Below are positions 45,785-55,068 of a stretch of DNA of 64,000 nt, piece by piece. Position 1 is the first letter of the stretch; each line of letters opens with the position of its first letter. The notes under the pieces were generated by a model that saw only the letters and a program-made list of their open reading frames with translations, was not told the origin of the DNA and made no database searches. The DNA comes from Pseudomonadota bacterium (GTDB lineage Bacteria > Pseudomonadota > Gammaproteobacteria > Burkholderiales > Burkholderiaceae_C), in assembly GCA_021808445.1 (NCBI GenBank), contig JAKBBP010000007.1:1-64000 (forward strand). The letters are read 5' to 3'. The translations under genes were made by a program, and so were the position numbers.

Positions 45785-47452
45785 ATGGCCCCAGGTTACG
45801 TGCATCCCCGCTTCGCCCCCCGCGTGGCCCCCCGACTGGCACCGGGCGCGCGCCATCCGCTGGTCATCGTCGGCGCGGGCCCCATCGGGCTGGCCGCCGC
45901 CATCGACTGCGCGCAGCATGGCCTGAGCGTGGTTCTGCTGGACGATGACGACACCGTCAGCGTGGGGTCGCGCGGCCTGTGCTACGCCAAGCGCAGCCTG
46001 GAGGTGCTCGAGCGCCTGGGTGCGGGCGAGGCGGTCCTGCGCAAGGGTGTGACCTGGAACACCGGGCGGGTGTTCCACCGAGATCGCGAGGTCTACAGTT
46101 TCGAGCTCCTGCCCGAGCCCGGGCACGCGATGCCCGGCATGGTCAACCTCCAGCAGTACTACCTGGAGCAGTATCTGGTGGACCGCGCGCATCAGCTGCC
46201 GGGCATCGCGCTGTGCTGGAAGAACCGCGTCGAGGGCGTCGAAGCGCTGGCCGACGGCGTGCGCCTGCGCGTGGCCGGCCCCCAGGGCGAATACACCCTG
46301 GAGGCCGATTGGGTGATCGCCGCCGACGGGGCGCGCAGTCCGGTGCGCAAGATGCTCGGCCTGGACGCCGAAGGCAAGGTGTTCAACGACCGATTCCTCA
46401 TCGCCGACGTGTCGATGCATGCGCAGTTTCCCGCCGAGCGCTGGTTCTGGTTCGATCCCCCGTTCCACCCCGGCCAGTCGGTGCTGCTGCATCGCCAGGC
46501 CGATGAGGTCTGGCGCATCGACTTCCAACTGGGCGCCGGCGCCGACCCGGAGCTCGAGCGCCAACCCGAGCGGGTGATTCCGCGCATCCGCGCGATGCTC
46601 GACCATCAGGGCTACCAGCAGGCGCACTTCGATCTCGAGTGGGTCAGCGTGTACACCTTTCAATGCCGGCGCATGCGGAGTTTTCGCAGCGGGCGCGTGC
46701 TGTTCGCCGGGGATGCCGCGCATCAGGTCTCTCCCTTCGGGGCGAGGGGCGCCAACTCCGGGCTGCAGGACGTGGACAACCTGGCCTGGAAGCTGGCGTG
46801 GGTCCTGCACGGGCTGGCTCCCGAATCCCTGCTTGACAGCTATGACGCCGAGCGCGCGGCCGCGGCCGACGACAACATCGGCAACTCGACCCGCGCCACG
46901 GATTTCATCACCCCCCGGACGGACACCGCGCGGCGCTACCGCGAAGCCACGCTGCAACTGGCGGTGCACCACCCCTTCGCGCGTGCGCTGGTGAACTCCG
47001 GGCGCCTTTCCACCCCCACGCACCTGTGGGATTCGTCCCTGAACACCCCGGATACGCAGGACTTCGACTGCGTGCTGCGACCCGGCTCGCCGCTGGCCGA
47101 CGCCCCGGTGGAAGTCGACGGACAGGCCGACTGGCTGCTGCGTCATACGGGCGGGGACTTCACCTTGCTGCTGTTCACCGATCGCGCGGAGAGTCTGCGC
47201 GAGACGGTGCAGGCCCTGCGCGAACTGGGCGATGGGCCTGTGACACCCCGTCTGCTCGTGCTGGCGGAGCAGCCGGGACGGCTCGAAGGCCTGCAGGTGC
47301 TTCACGACGCTCGACACCTGGCCGCCGAGCGCTGCGACGCGCGCGAGGGCACGGCCTACCTGATCCGCCCCGACCAGCACGTGGCCGCGCGCTGGCGGCG
47401 CGTCGATGCGGCCTCGGTGCGTGCCGCGCTGGCCCGCGCCACCGGGCATTGA
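45785..47452 (+). CDS. FAD-dependent aromatic hydroxylase (MhpA/PheA/TfdB-like)
   Basis: 555 residues. The flavin site starts HPLVIVGAGPIGLAAAIDCAQ; the second motif is the DG (AADGARSPVR) near residue 181 and the third is GRVLFAGDAAHQVSPFGARG near residue 300 (GD motif), the pattern of class A flavin monooxygenases. The C-terminal thioredoxin-like domain is present. Closest known role is hydroxylation of 3-hydroxyphenylpropionate or a related phenolic acid, with NAD(P)H and oxygen; the substrate here is unknown. It is the first gene of an apparent cluster divergent from the IclR-type gene and is followed by a DUF2783 gene. Confidence 0.88.
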   Translation: MAPGYVHPRFAPRVAPRLAPGARHPLVIVGAGPIGLAAAIDCAQHGLSVVLLDDDDTVSVGSRGLCYAKRSLEVLERLGAGEAVLRKGVTWNTGRVFHRDREVYSFELLPEPGHAMPGMVNLQQYYLEQYLVDRAHQLPGIALCWKNRVEGVEALADGVRLRVAGPQGEYTLEADWVIAADGARSPVRKMLGLDAEGKVFNDRFLIADVSMHAQFPAERWFWFDPPFHPGQSVLLHRQADEVWRIDFQLGAGADPELERQPERVIPRIRAMLDHQGYQQAHFDLEWVSVYTFQCRRMRSFRSGRVLFAGDAAHQVSPFGARGANSGLQDVDNLAWKLAWVLHGLAPESLLDSYDAERAAAADDNIGNSTRATDFITPRTDTARRYREATLQLAVHHPFARALVNSGRLSTPTHLWDSSLNTPDTQDFDCVLRPGSPLADAPVEVDGQADWLLRHTGGDFTLLLFTDRAESLRETVQALRELGDGPVTPRLLVLAEQPGRLEGLQVLHDARHLAAERCDAREGTAYLIRPDQHVAARWRRVDAASVRAALARATGH

Positions 47453-47565
47453 TCCCGGCTCGCAGCGCTCCCGATCGCAGGATGCCCGAGGCCCCGCTAT
47501 GCTTCCCATCGCTTCGAAACGCATCGAGGCGATTCCAATGGTTTCCGCTCGCCCCGTCCTGACCC

Positions 47566-47790
47566 ATGGAACTCGTGCTGCAAGCCCACTTCCACGATCC
47601 GGCCTCGCCCAGCCCCTACGAGCATGTGGCAGCGGATACCTTCTACGCCGAGCTGCTCGCTGCGCACGAAGGACTGGACGCGCAGGCGTCCGCGCTGCTC
47701 GATGCGCGCCTGGTGCTGCTGCTGGCCAACCACGTCGGTGACCTGGGCGTGCTGCGCCAGGCCCTGCGCCTGGCGCGTGAGCCTGCATGA
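47566..47790 (+). CDS. DUF2783 family small protein
   Basis: 74 residues. The core YAELLAAHEGLDAQASALLD followed by ARLVLLLANHVGDLGVLRQAL matches the uncharacterised DUF2783 family, which is commonly found beside FAD monooxygenase genes in Burkholderiales. It is fully soluble, and helical by composition. It lies 113 bp after the monooxygenase gene. The function is unknown; it may be a small partner of the enzyme. Confidence 0.8.
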   Translation: MELVLQAHFHDPASPSPYEHVAADTFYAELLAAHEGLDAQASALLDARLVLLLANHVGDLGVLRQALRLAREPA

Positions 47791-47896
47791 ACCCACCGCC
47801 CAGCCCCGGCGGCGCGCCACCCGCGAGGTCGGCGCGAACTCAGTCGTCCCGCCGCGCCCGGGCGCAGCGGGGTATTCACCCTGGAGGAGACCATTC

Positions 47897-49048
47897 ATGA
47901 AAACCGTTCATCTCGTGCTTGCCGCCGCCGTGGCCATGGCCTGTGCCGCCACTGCCCGTGCCGATGTCAAGGTCGGCGTGGTGCTGTCCCAGACCGGCCC
48001 GGCCGCTTCCCTGGGCATTCCGGAAAAAAAGACCGTCGAGCTCTTCCCCAAGCAGATCGACGGCCAGAAGATCGACTACATCTTCAAGGATGATGCCTCC
48101 GATCCGACCACCGCGGTGAAGGCGACCAAGGAGCTCATCGACAGCGACAAGGTCGACCTGGTGATCGGCTCGTCGATCACGCCGAACTCGATGGCGATGC
48201 TGGACGTCATCGGCTCCAGCAAGACTCCGAACATCTCGCTGGCGGCGGGTCGTCCCATCGTCTTCCCGGTCACGGGGCCGCGCGTGTGGGCCTTCAACAC
48301 CCCGCAGACCACGGGCCTGATGGCGCGCGCCATCGTCAAGAACCTGGTCGCCGACAAGGTGCGCAGCGTGGCCTTCATCGGCTTCGACGACGCCTACGGC
48401 GAGGACTGGTGGAACAACTTCTCCAAGGACGCGAAGGCGGCCGGCATCCAGGTCGTCGCCAGCGAGCGCTTCAACCGCACCGCCACCTCGGTGACCGGGC
48501 AGATCCTGCACATCCTGGCCGCCAAGCCCCAGGCCGTGCTGATCGCCGCCTCCGGGACCCCGGCGGCGCTGCCCCAGCGTGAACTCAAGAAGGTGGGCTA
48601 CGCGGGCCAGATCTACCAGACCCATGGCGTGGCCAATCCCGACTTCCTGCGCGTGTGTGGCGCCGACTGCAATGGCACCGTCGTGCCGGTCTCGCCCGGC
48701 GTGGTGGCCGAGCAGTTGCCGGCGAACAGTCCCATCAAGGCTTCGGCGATGAAGTTCGCCACCGCCTACCAGGCCGCCTACGGCAAGAACTCGCTGTCGC
48801 AGTTCAGTGCCAACGCCTGGGACGCGATCACCCTGCTCGAGCACGCGCTTCCCGTCGCCCTCAAGCAGGCCAGGCCCGAGGACACGGTGGCCTTCCGTTC
48901 GGCCCTTCGCAACGCCCTCGAAGGCCTGAAGGACATCCCCGGGGCCGACGGCATCTATTCCATGAGCCCGACCGACCACAACGGCCTCGATGACCGCGCC
49001 GTTGCGCTCACGCGCATCGAGAACGGAACCTGGAAGCTGATGCATTGA
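47897..49048 (+). CDS. Branched-chain amino-acid/aromatic ABC transporter substrate-binding protein (LivK-type)
   Basis: 383 residues. A clear signal peptide (MKTVHLVLAAAVAMACAATARA, cleaved before Asp23), then a type I periplasmic-binding fold starting VKVGVVLSQTGPAASLG. Such proteins bind branched-chain amino acids or small aromatic acids; the neighbours favour the latter. GGAGGA precedes the ATG by 10 nt. It is followed by three transporter genes on the same strand. Confidence 0.9.
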   Translation: MKTVHLVLAAAVAMACAATARADVKVGVVLSQTGPAASLGIPEKKTVELFPKQIDGQKIDYIFKDDASDPTTAVKATKELIDSDKVDLVIGSSITPNSMAMLDVIGSSKTPNISLAAGRPIVFPVTGPRVWAFNTPQTTGLMARAIVKNLVADKVRSVAFIGFDDAYGEDWWNNFSKDAKAAGIQVVASERFNRTATSVTGQILHILAAKPQAVLIAASGTPAALPQRELKKVGYAGQIYQTHGVANPDFLRVCGADCNGTVVPVSPGVVAEQLPANSPIKASAMKFATAYQAAYGKNSLSQFSANAWDAITLLEHALPVALKQARPEDTVAFRSALRNALEGLKDIPGADGIYSMSPTDHNGLDDRAVALTRIENGTWKLMH

Positions 49049-49107
49049 GGCTCCGGGTGCCGCCGCGCCCCCGCCGCCGCGCCTGACCCTGCCTGCCCGC
49101 CTGCACC

Positions 49108-50151
49108 ATGGACTTCGGCATTGCCATCTACCTCGGCCAGAGCGGACTGACGCTGGGCGCCGTCTACGCGCTGCTCGCCCTGGCCCTGGTGCTGGTGTTC
49201 GCGGTCACGCGGGTGATCTTCATCCCGCAGGGCGAGGTCATGACCTTCGGCGCGCTGTCGCTGGTGGCCATCCACGCCGGGCGGGTGCCCCAGGCGGTCT
49301 GGCTGCTCCCGCTGCTGGGTGCCGTGGCCAGCATGCTCGACGCGCGGCGCGCGGCGCAGGGTGGGGCGGCGGCACTGGCGCGCATGCTGGGCGCCAACCT
49401 GGGCCCGGCGGCGCTGGCGCTGGCGGCCTGCTACGCGCTGCCGCTGGGCAGGCTGGACTACGCGCTGCAGATCCTCGTGGCGCTGCTGGTGACGGTGCCG
49501 CTGGGCCCGCTGCTGTACCGGCTGGTGTACCAGCCGGTGGCGCAGGCCTCGGTGCTGACCCTGCTGCTGCTGTCGGTTGCGCTGCACCTGGCGATGAGCA
49601 GCCTGGGTCTGTACTTCTTCGGGCCCGAGGGTTCGCGCCTGCCGGCCTTCACCGACGGCAGCTTCCAGCTCGCGGGCATGCCGGTGGATCAGCAGACGCT
49701 GTGGATCATCGCGCTGTCGGCGGTGCTGGTGGTGGGGCTGTTCGTGTTTTTCAACTACACGCTCTGGGGCAAGGCGCTGCGGGCCACGGCAGTCAGCCGC
49801 ACCGGCGCGCAGCTCATGGGCATCTCGCCCGCATTCGCCGGGCGCACGGCCTTCGCGCTGGCCGCGCTCATCGGTGCGCTGTCGGGGATATTCATCGCGT
49901 CGACCACGATCATCTACTACGACTCCGGTTTCGTCATCGGGCTCAAGGGCTTCGTGGCGGCGATCATCGGCGGGCTGTCCAGCTACCCCCTGGCGGCGGC
50001 CGGCTCGATCTTCGTCGGGCTGGTGGAGTCCTTCTCCTCCTTCTGGGCCAGTGCCTACAAGGATGTGATCGTGTTCTCGCTGATTCTTCCCGTGCTGCTG
50101 TGGCGTTCGCTGGCCCATGGCCCGGGTGTGCACCAGGAGGATGAGGAATGA
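49108..50151 (+). CDS. ABC transporter permease, LivH type
   Basis: 347 residues with about eight helices, typical of the HAAT family permeases; start MDFGIAIYLGQSGLTLGAVYALLALAL. KALRATAVSRTGAQLMGISPA near residue 230 is the EAA-like loop contacting the ATPase. It is 59 bp after the binding-protein gene and overlaps the next gene by four bases. Confidence 0.9.
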   Translation: MDFGIAIYLGQSGLTLGAVYALLALALVLVFAVTRVIFIPQGEVMTFGALSLVAIHAGRVPQAVWLLPLLGAVASMLDARRAAQGGAAALARMLGANLGPAALALAACYALPLGRLDYALQILVALLVTVPLGPLLYRLVYQPVAQASVLTLLLLSVALHLAMSSLGLYFFGPEGSRLPAFTDGSFQLAGMPVDQQTLWIIALSAVLVVGLFVFFNYTLWGKALRATAVSRTGAQLMGISPAFAGRTAFALAALIGALSGIFIASTTIIYYDSGFVIGLKGFVAAIIGGLSSYPLAAAGSIFVGLVESFSSFWASAYKDVIVFSLILPVLLWRSLAHGPGVHQEDEE

Positions 50152-51950
50152 AGCTGCGCCATGGGTTGACGGCCGGCTTCGTGCTGCTCATGGCGGTGCT
50201 GCCCTGGCTGCTCGGAAGCTACGGGCGCACGCTCCTGGACTACATCGGTCTGGCCACGATCGTGGTGCTGGGCCTGGTGCTGCTGACCGGGGTGGGTGGG
50301 CTGACGAGTTTCGGCCAGGCGGCCTTCGTCGGCATGGGCGCCTACACCAGCGCCTACCTGTGCACGGCGCAGGGCTGGAGCCCCTGGTGGGGGCTGGTGG
50401 CTGCCCTGGTGCTGGTGACGCTGGCCGCGCTGCTGCTGGGCTGGCTGACCCTGCGCATGAGCGGGCATTTCCTGCCCCTGTCCACGCTGGCCTGGGGCCT
50501 GAGCATCTACCTGGTGTTCGGCAACGTGCAGGCCATCGGGGGGCAGACGGGCATGAGCGGTATCGAGCCGATCAGCCTGCTGGGGGTCCGGCTGAGCACG
50601 GCGCTGCAGTACCACTACCTGATCTGGGGCGTGGTGCTGCTGATCGTCTGGACCGTGCACAACATGCTGGATTCGCGCGAGGGGCGGGCGATGCGCGCGC
50701 TCAAGGGAGGCACGCTGATGGCCGAGGCCATGGGGGTGAACACCACGCGCTTCAAGACCATCCTGTTCGTGCTGGCGGCGCAGTACGCGGCCGTGTCGGG
50801 CTGGCTGTACGCGCACATGCAGGGTTTCGTGAACCCCACGCCCTTCTCGCTGGGCCAGGGCATCGAGTACCTGTTCATGGGGGTGGTGGGCGGCATCGCC
50901 GACCTGTGGGGCGCGGTGCTGGGCTCCTCGCTGTATTCGCTGCTGCGCCAGTGGCTGCAGGACTGGCTGCCACACCTGCTGGGGCGCAGCGGCAGCTTCG
51001 AGGGCCTGGCCTTCGGGGTGCTGATGATCCTGATCCTGCAGCGCGCGCCGGAAGGGTTGTGGGCGCGGCTGCGTGCGCTGGGGGCGCGCTGGAGCACGGC
51101 GGCCTCGCAGCCGCCGCGGCGCCCGAGCGCGCCGGTGCTGGCCGAGCGCGCCCGCCCGGCCGCCGGGGAGGTGGTGCTGCAGGTGCGCGGGCTGACCAAG
51201 CGCTTCGGAGGGTTGGTGGCCAACAACGCCATCAGCTTCGAGGTGCGCGCCGGCGAGGTGCTGGCGCTGATCGGTCCCAACGGGGCGGGCAAGAGCACGC
51301 TGTTCAACTGCATTTCCCAGGTCGACCGCGCGAGCTCGGGAGAAGTGCATTTCCGCGACCGCGCGGTGCACCGGATGGATTCGCGCGCGGTGGCCGCGTT
51401 GGGGCTGAGCCGTACCTTCCAGCATGTGCGCCTGCTGCCGCGCATGAGCGTGCTGGACAACGTGGCGCTGGGCGCGCACCTGCGCGGGCACCACAGTTTC
51501 GTGGCCTCGGCCTGGCGCCTGGACCGCGCGCAGGAAGCCTCCATCCAGGCCACCGCCTGGCAGCAGCTCGAACGCTGCGGGTTGGTCGAGCACGCGCACG
51601 CGTCCGCCGGCAGCCTGCCGCTGGGCCTGCAGCGGGTGGTGGAAATCGCGCGCGCGCTGGCAACAGACCCCTGCCTGCTGCTGCTGGACGAGCCGGCGGC
51701 GGGGCTGCGCTACCTGGAGAAGCGCAACCTGGCCCAGTTGCTGCAGCAATTGCGGTCCCAGGGAATGGCCATCCTGCTGGTCGAGCACGACCTGGACTTT
51801 GTCATGGGCCTGGCCGACCGCGTGGTGGCCATGGACTTCGGCGAGAAGATCGCCGAGGGGCTGCCGCGGGAGGTGCAGAAGCACCCGGCGGTGATCGAGG
51901 CCTACCTGGGCGGGCTCGACGAGCCGGCGCCGCAAGGAGAGGCGGCATGA
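50148..51950 (+). CDS. Fused ABC permease and ATPase (LivM-LivG)
   Basis: 600 residues. Residues 1-about 310 form a LivM-type permease (about ten helices, GVGGLTSFGQAAFVGMGAYT, GLLYAHMQGFVNP-like segment). A Pro/Arg-rich linker (about 312-345) joins it to a complete ATPase with Walker A GPNGAGKST (376-384), the LivG-type signature SLPLGLQRVVEIARALATDP, and Walker B LLLLDEPAAGL. In most HAAT importers LivM and LivG are separate genes. Both ends overlap neighbours by four bases, so the whole import operon is tightly coupled. Confidence 0.9.
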   Translation: MKLRHGLTAGFVLLMAVLPWLLGSYGRTLLDYIGLATIVVLGLVLLTGVGGLTSFGQAAFVGMGAYTSAYLCTAQGWSPWWGLVAALVLVTLAALLLGWLTLRMSGHFLPLSTLAWGLSIYLVFGNVQAIGGQTGMSGIEPISLLGVRLSTALQYHYLIWGVVLLIVWTVHNMLDSREGRAMRALKGGTLMAEAMGVNTTRFKTILFVLAAQYAAVSGWLYAHMQGFVNPTPFSLGQGIEYLFMGVVGGIADLWGAVLGSSLYSLLRQWLQDWLPHLLGRSGSFEGLAFGVLMILILQRAPEGLWARLRALGARWSTAASQPPRRPSAPVLAERARPAAGEVVLQVRGLTKRFGGLVANNAISFEVRAGEVLALIGPNGAGKSTLFNCISQVDRASSGEVHFRDRAVHRMDSRAVAALGLSRTFQHVRLLPRMSVLDNVALGAHLRGHHSFVASAWRLDRAQEASIQATAWQQLERCGLVEHAHASAGSLPLGLQRVVEIARALATDPCLLLLDEPAAGLRYLEKRNLAQLLQQLRSQGMAILLVEHDLDFVMGLADRVVAMDFGEKIAEGLPREVQKHPAVIEAYLGGLDEPAPQGEAA

Positions 51951-52687
51951 ACCCCCCCTCAAGCTCGCAGCCCCTGCTGCGCGTGCAGGGCCTGAGCGTG
52001 AACTACGGCAAGGTGCAGGCGGTGCGCGGCGTGGACCTGGAGGTGCCCGGCGGCAGCATCGTCACCGTGATCGGTCCCAACGGCGCCGGCAAGACCACCT
52101 TGCTGGCTGCGGTCATGGGTCTGCTGCGCGCCAGCGGCCAGGTATCGTTCGATGGACGCGACCTGGGGCGCGCCGATGCGCAGCAGCGCGTGGAGGCGGG
52201 GATCGGCCTGGTCACCGAGAAGCGCGACCTGTTCGGCTCCATGAGCGTGCACGACAACCTGCTGCTGGGGGCTTTCCGCCGCCGTGACGGGCGTGCGGCG
52301 CGCCAGCGCGAGCTCGAGCGGGTCTACGAGTTGTTCCCTCGGCTGAAAGAGCGCCGCGCGCAGGCGGCGCAGACCCTGTCGGGCGGGGAGCGCCAGATGC
52401 TGGCGCTGGGGCGTGCGCTGATGGGCGCGCCGCGCCTGCTCATGCTCGACGAGCCCAGCCTTGGGCTGGCCCCCCGCATCGTGCGCGAGGTGCTGCATGC
52501 GGTGGCCCGTTTGCGCGACGCCGGCATGAGCGTGCTGCTCATCGAGCAGAACGCGCGCGCGGCCCTGCAGGTGGCCGACTTCGGCTACGTGCTCGAGCTG
52601 GGCGAGGTGTCCATGCATGGCCCGGCCCGCCAGTTGCTGCACGACCCCAAGGTCGAGGCCACGTACCTGGGAATGCTCAGGGACTGA
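51947..52687 (+). CDS. ABC transporter ATPase, LivF type
   Basis: 246 residues. Walker A GPNGAGKTT (43-51), signature LSGGERQMLALGRALM and Walker B LLMLDEPSLGLAP are intact. It pairs with the ATPase half of the fused LivM-LivG protein in a branched-chain-type importer. ATG 51947 overlaps the preceding stop by ATGA. Confidence 0.95.
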   Translation: MNPPSSSQPLLRVQGLSVNYGKVQAVRGVDLEVPGGSIVTVIGPNGAGKTTLLAAVMGLLRASGQVSFDGRDLGRADAQQRVEAGIGLVTEKRDLFGSMSVHDNLLLGAFRRRDGRAARQRELERVYELFPRLKERRAQAAQTLSGGERQMLALGRALMGAPRLLMLDEPSLGLAPRIVREVLHAVARLRDAGMSVLLIEQNARAALQVADFGYVLELGEVSMHGPARQLLHDPKVEATYLGMLRD

Positions 52688-52802
52688 GGCCGTCGCCGCG
52701 CCGGCCTGCCCTGCGCGCCGGGCGCGCGCCCGCGCGGCGCCGCGCGGATGTATGCTCGTCCTTGCCGCGTGTCGACGCGGCGACGCCTTCGAGGACTCCG
52801 TC

Positions 52803-54209
52803 ATGAACGATCGTATTTCGCCCGCCGCGCTGCGGCGCGAGGCTCCCGCCGAGCTGTTGCAGCGCCTGGGCGCGCGCTTCGGTGATGCCTTCAGCACCGC
52901 GCGCGCGGTATGCGAGCAGCATGGGCGTGACGAATCTCCCTTCGACGTCGCCCCGCCCTCGGGCGTGGTGTTCTGCACCACCACCGAGGACGTGGCCGAT
53001 GCGGTGCGCCTTTGCGCAGCGCACGCCGTGCCGGTCATCGCCTTCGGCGCCGGTTCCTCGCTGGAGGGCCAGCTCCTGGCCGTGCAGGGAGGCATCACGC
53101 TCGATCTCACACGCATGAACCGGGTGCTCGAGGTGGCCGCCGAGGACATGCTGGCGACCGTGCAGGCCGGGGTGACGCGCCTGCAGCTCAACGAGGAGCT
53201 GCGCCACAGCGGCCTGTTCTTCCCCATCGATCCCGGTGCCGATGCGACCCTGGGCGGCATGACCGCGACGCGCGCCAGCGGCACCAATGCCGTGCGCTAC
53301 GGCACCATGCGCGACAACGTGCTGGCACTCACCGTGGTGCTGGCCGACGGCCGCGTGGTGCGCACCGGCACCCGAGCCCGCAAGAGCAGTGCCGGCTACG
53401 ACCTCACCCGCCTGTTCGTGGGCAGCGAGGGGACGCTGGGCATCGTCACCGAGGTCACGCTGCGCCTGCACCCGCAGCCGCAGGCGGTGGCCGCGGCGGT
53501 GTGCTCCTTTCCCGACGTGGCCAGCGCGGTGGATTGCACCATCGAGTTGATCCAGGCGGCGGTGCCGATCGCCCGCTGCGAGCTGATGGACGCCCACGCG
53601 GTGCGCGCGGTCAACGCCCACGATCACCTGGGGCTGCCCGAGCAGCCCCTGCTGCTCATGGAGTTCCACGGCACCGCCGACGGCGTGCGTGAGCAGGCGC
53701 AGACCACGCAGGAAATCGCCGCCGGCCACCAGGGTTCCGACTTCGCGTGGGCCGACACGCCGGAAGAGCGCAGCAGGCTGTGGAAGGCCCGGCACCACGC
53801 CTATCTGTCGGCGCTGCAGACCCGCCCCGGATGCCGCTGCGTGACCACCGACACCTGCGTGCCCATCTCCCGCCTGGCCGAGAGCATCAACGATACCGTG
53901 GCCGAGGCGGATGCCGCGGGCCTGCCGTACTTCGTGGTCGGCCACGTCGGCGATGGGAACTTCCACGTGGGGTATCTGATCGATCCCGCGCGACCCGAAG
54001 AGCGCGAACTGGCCGAAAGCCTGAATGCCAGCCTGGTGCGCCGTGCGCTGCGACTGGGCGGCACCTGCACCGGCGAACACGGCGTGGGTCTGCACAAGCA
54101 GGAGTTCCTGCTGGAGGAGGCCGGGGAATTGGCCATCGAGTTGATGCGCACCCTCAAGCAGGCGCTGGACCCGGCGGGAATCCTCAACCCGGGCAAGATC
54201 TTCCGCTGA
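52803..54209 (+). CDS. FAD-linked oxidase, D-lactate dehydrogenase/glycolate oxidase-like
   Basis: 468 residues. An FAD-binding type 4 domain (VIAFGAGSSLEGQLLAVQGG near residue 78, then GVTRLQLNEELR) is followed by a GlcD-type C-terminal domain with GHVGDGNFHVG and CTGEHGVGLHKQEFL. It probably oxidises D-lactate or another 2-hydroxy acid, with cytochrome c or quinone as acceptor. It is 115 bp downstream of livF, with a -10-like TATGCT near 52752, so it may have its own promoter. The link to the IclR-controlled cluster is inferred from position only. Confidence 0.85.
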   Translation: MNDRISPAALRREAPAELLQRLGARFGDAFSTARAVCEQHGRDESPFDVAPPSGVVFCTTTEDVADAVRLCAAHAVPVIAFGAGSSLEGQLLAVQGGITLDLTRMNRVLEVAAEDMLATVQAGVTRLQLNEELRHSGLFFPIDPGADATLGGMTATRASGTNAVRYGTMRDNVLALTVVLADGRVVRTGTRARKSSAGYDLTRLFVGSEGTLGIVTEVTLRLHPQPQAVAAAVCSFPDVASAVDCTIELIQAAVPIARCELMDAHAVRAVNAHDHLGLPEQPLLLMEFHGTADGVREQAQTTQEIAAGHQGSDFAWADTPEERSRLWKARHHAYLSALQTRPGCRCVTTDTCVPISRLAESINDTVAEADAAGLPYFVVGHVGDGNFHVGYLIDPARPEERELAESLNASLVRRALRLGGTCTGEHGVGLHKQEFLLEEAGELAIELMRTLKQALDPAGILNPGKIFR

Positions 54210-54253
54210 GCCGGGGCGGCGGGACGCCAGGGCATCGCGCGGGGAACGCATCC

Positions 54254-54970
54254 ATGTGCGGCCGCTACGTCCTGAAAAGTGCTCCCCGGCGCATCCTGGA
54301 GCAGTTCGGCATCGCCGACGGCCGCGGCGAGTCCTCGCGCAGCGAGGAATGGCGCCCGCGATTCAACCTCGCTCCCGGACAGTTCGCCCCGGTCGTGCGC
54401 TCGGATGCAGCCGGGCCGTGCCTGGACATGCTGCGCTGGGGCCTGGTGCCCGCCTGGGCGCATGACGAGAGTTTCGCGCAGCGTACCGTCAACGCGCGCG
54501 GCGAGACGGCCAGCCGGCTTCCGGCCTTTCGCGCGGCCTTCAAGGCGCGTCGCTGCATCGTTCCGGCCGACGGCTTCTACGAATGGCAGTATGTGCGGGG
54601 CAGCAGCCACAAGCAGCCCTGGTACATCCATCGCCACGACGGCGAACTGCTGGCCTTCGCCGGCCTGTGGGAGCACTGGCAGCCCCGTGGCCGGCCCGAG
54701 GCACTGCGCTCCTTCACCATCATCACCACCGAGGCCAATGCCTGGATGGCCCCGGTGCATGCGCGCATGCCGGTGATCCTCGACGCGCAGGGCGTGACCG
54801 CCTGGCTGGACGCGGCGACCCCCGCCGAGGCCCTGCAGGGCCTGCTGAGGCCAGCGCCGGAGGATCTGCTGCAGCGCCACCCCGTCGGCCGCGCGGTGGG
54901 GAACCCACGCAACGACTCCGGGCAACTGCTCGAGGCCGTGGAACCCGAAGTCCCCATCCTTCCCGATTGA
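54254..54970 (+). CDS. SRAP-domain protein (YedK/HMCES family)
   Basis: 238 residues. Cys2, right after the initiator Met (MCGRYVLKS), is the catalytic nucleophile that makes a DNA-protein crosslink with abasic sites in single-stranded DNA. RFNLAPGQ, the NARGET motif, PADGFYEW and the late ARMPVIL motif are all present. Start ATG 54254 is fixed by the need for Cys2. It is 44 bp after the oxidase gene and unrelated to it in role. Confidence 0.93.
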   Translation: MCGRYVLKSAPRRILEQFGIADGRGESSRSEEWRPRFNLAPGQFAPVVRSDAAGPCLDMLRWGLVPAWAHDESFAQRTVNARGETASRLPAFRAAFKARRCIVPADGFYEWQYVRGSSHKQPWYIHRHDGELLAFAGLWEHWQPRGRPEALRSFTIITTEANAWMAPVHARMPVILDAQGVTAWLDAATPAEALQGLLRPAPEDLLQRHPVGRAVGNPRNDSGQLLEAVEPEVPILPD

Positions 54971-55023
54971 CCTCGCCGGTCCGTGCATCCGGCGGCGCGT
55001 CCACGCGCCGGCAGCGATTCAGC

Positions 55024-55029
55024 GACAAT
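55024..55029 (+). promoter_or_regulatory. Candidate -10 element for the MFS gene
   Basis: GACAAT, 40 bp before the ATG, of the CAAT type that recurs in this window. No clear -35 element. Confidence 0.35.
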
Positions 55030-55068
55030 TCGCCCGCGCCCCCGATCGCGGGCGAACCATCCTGCGTC

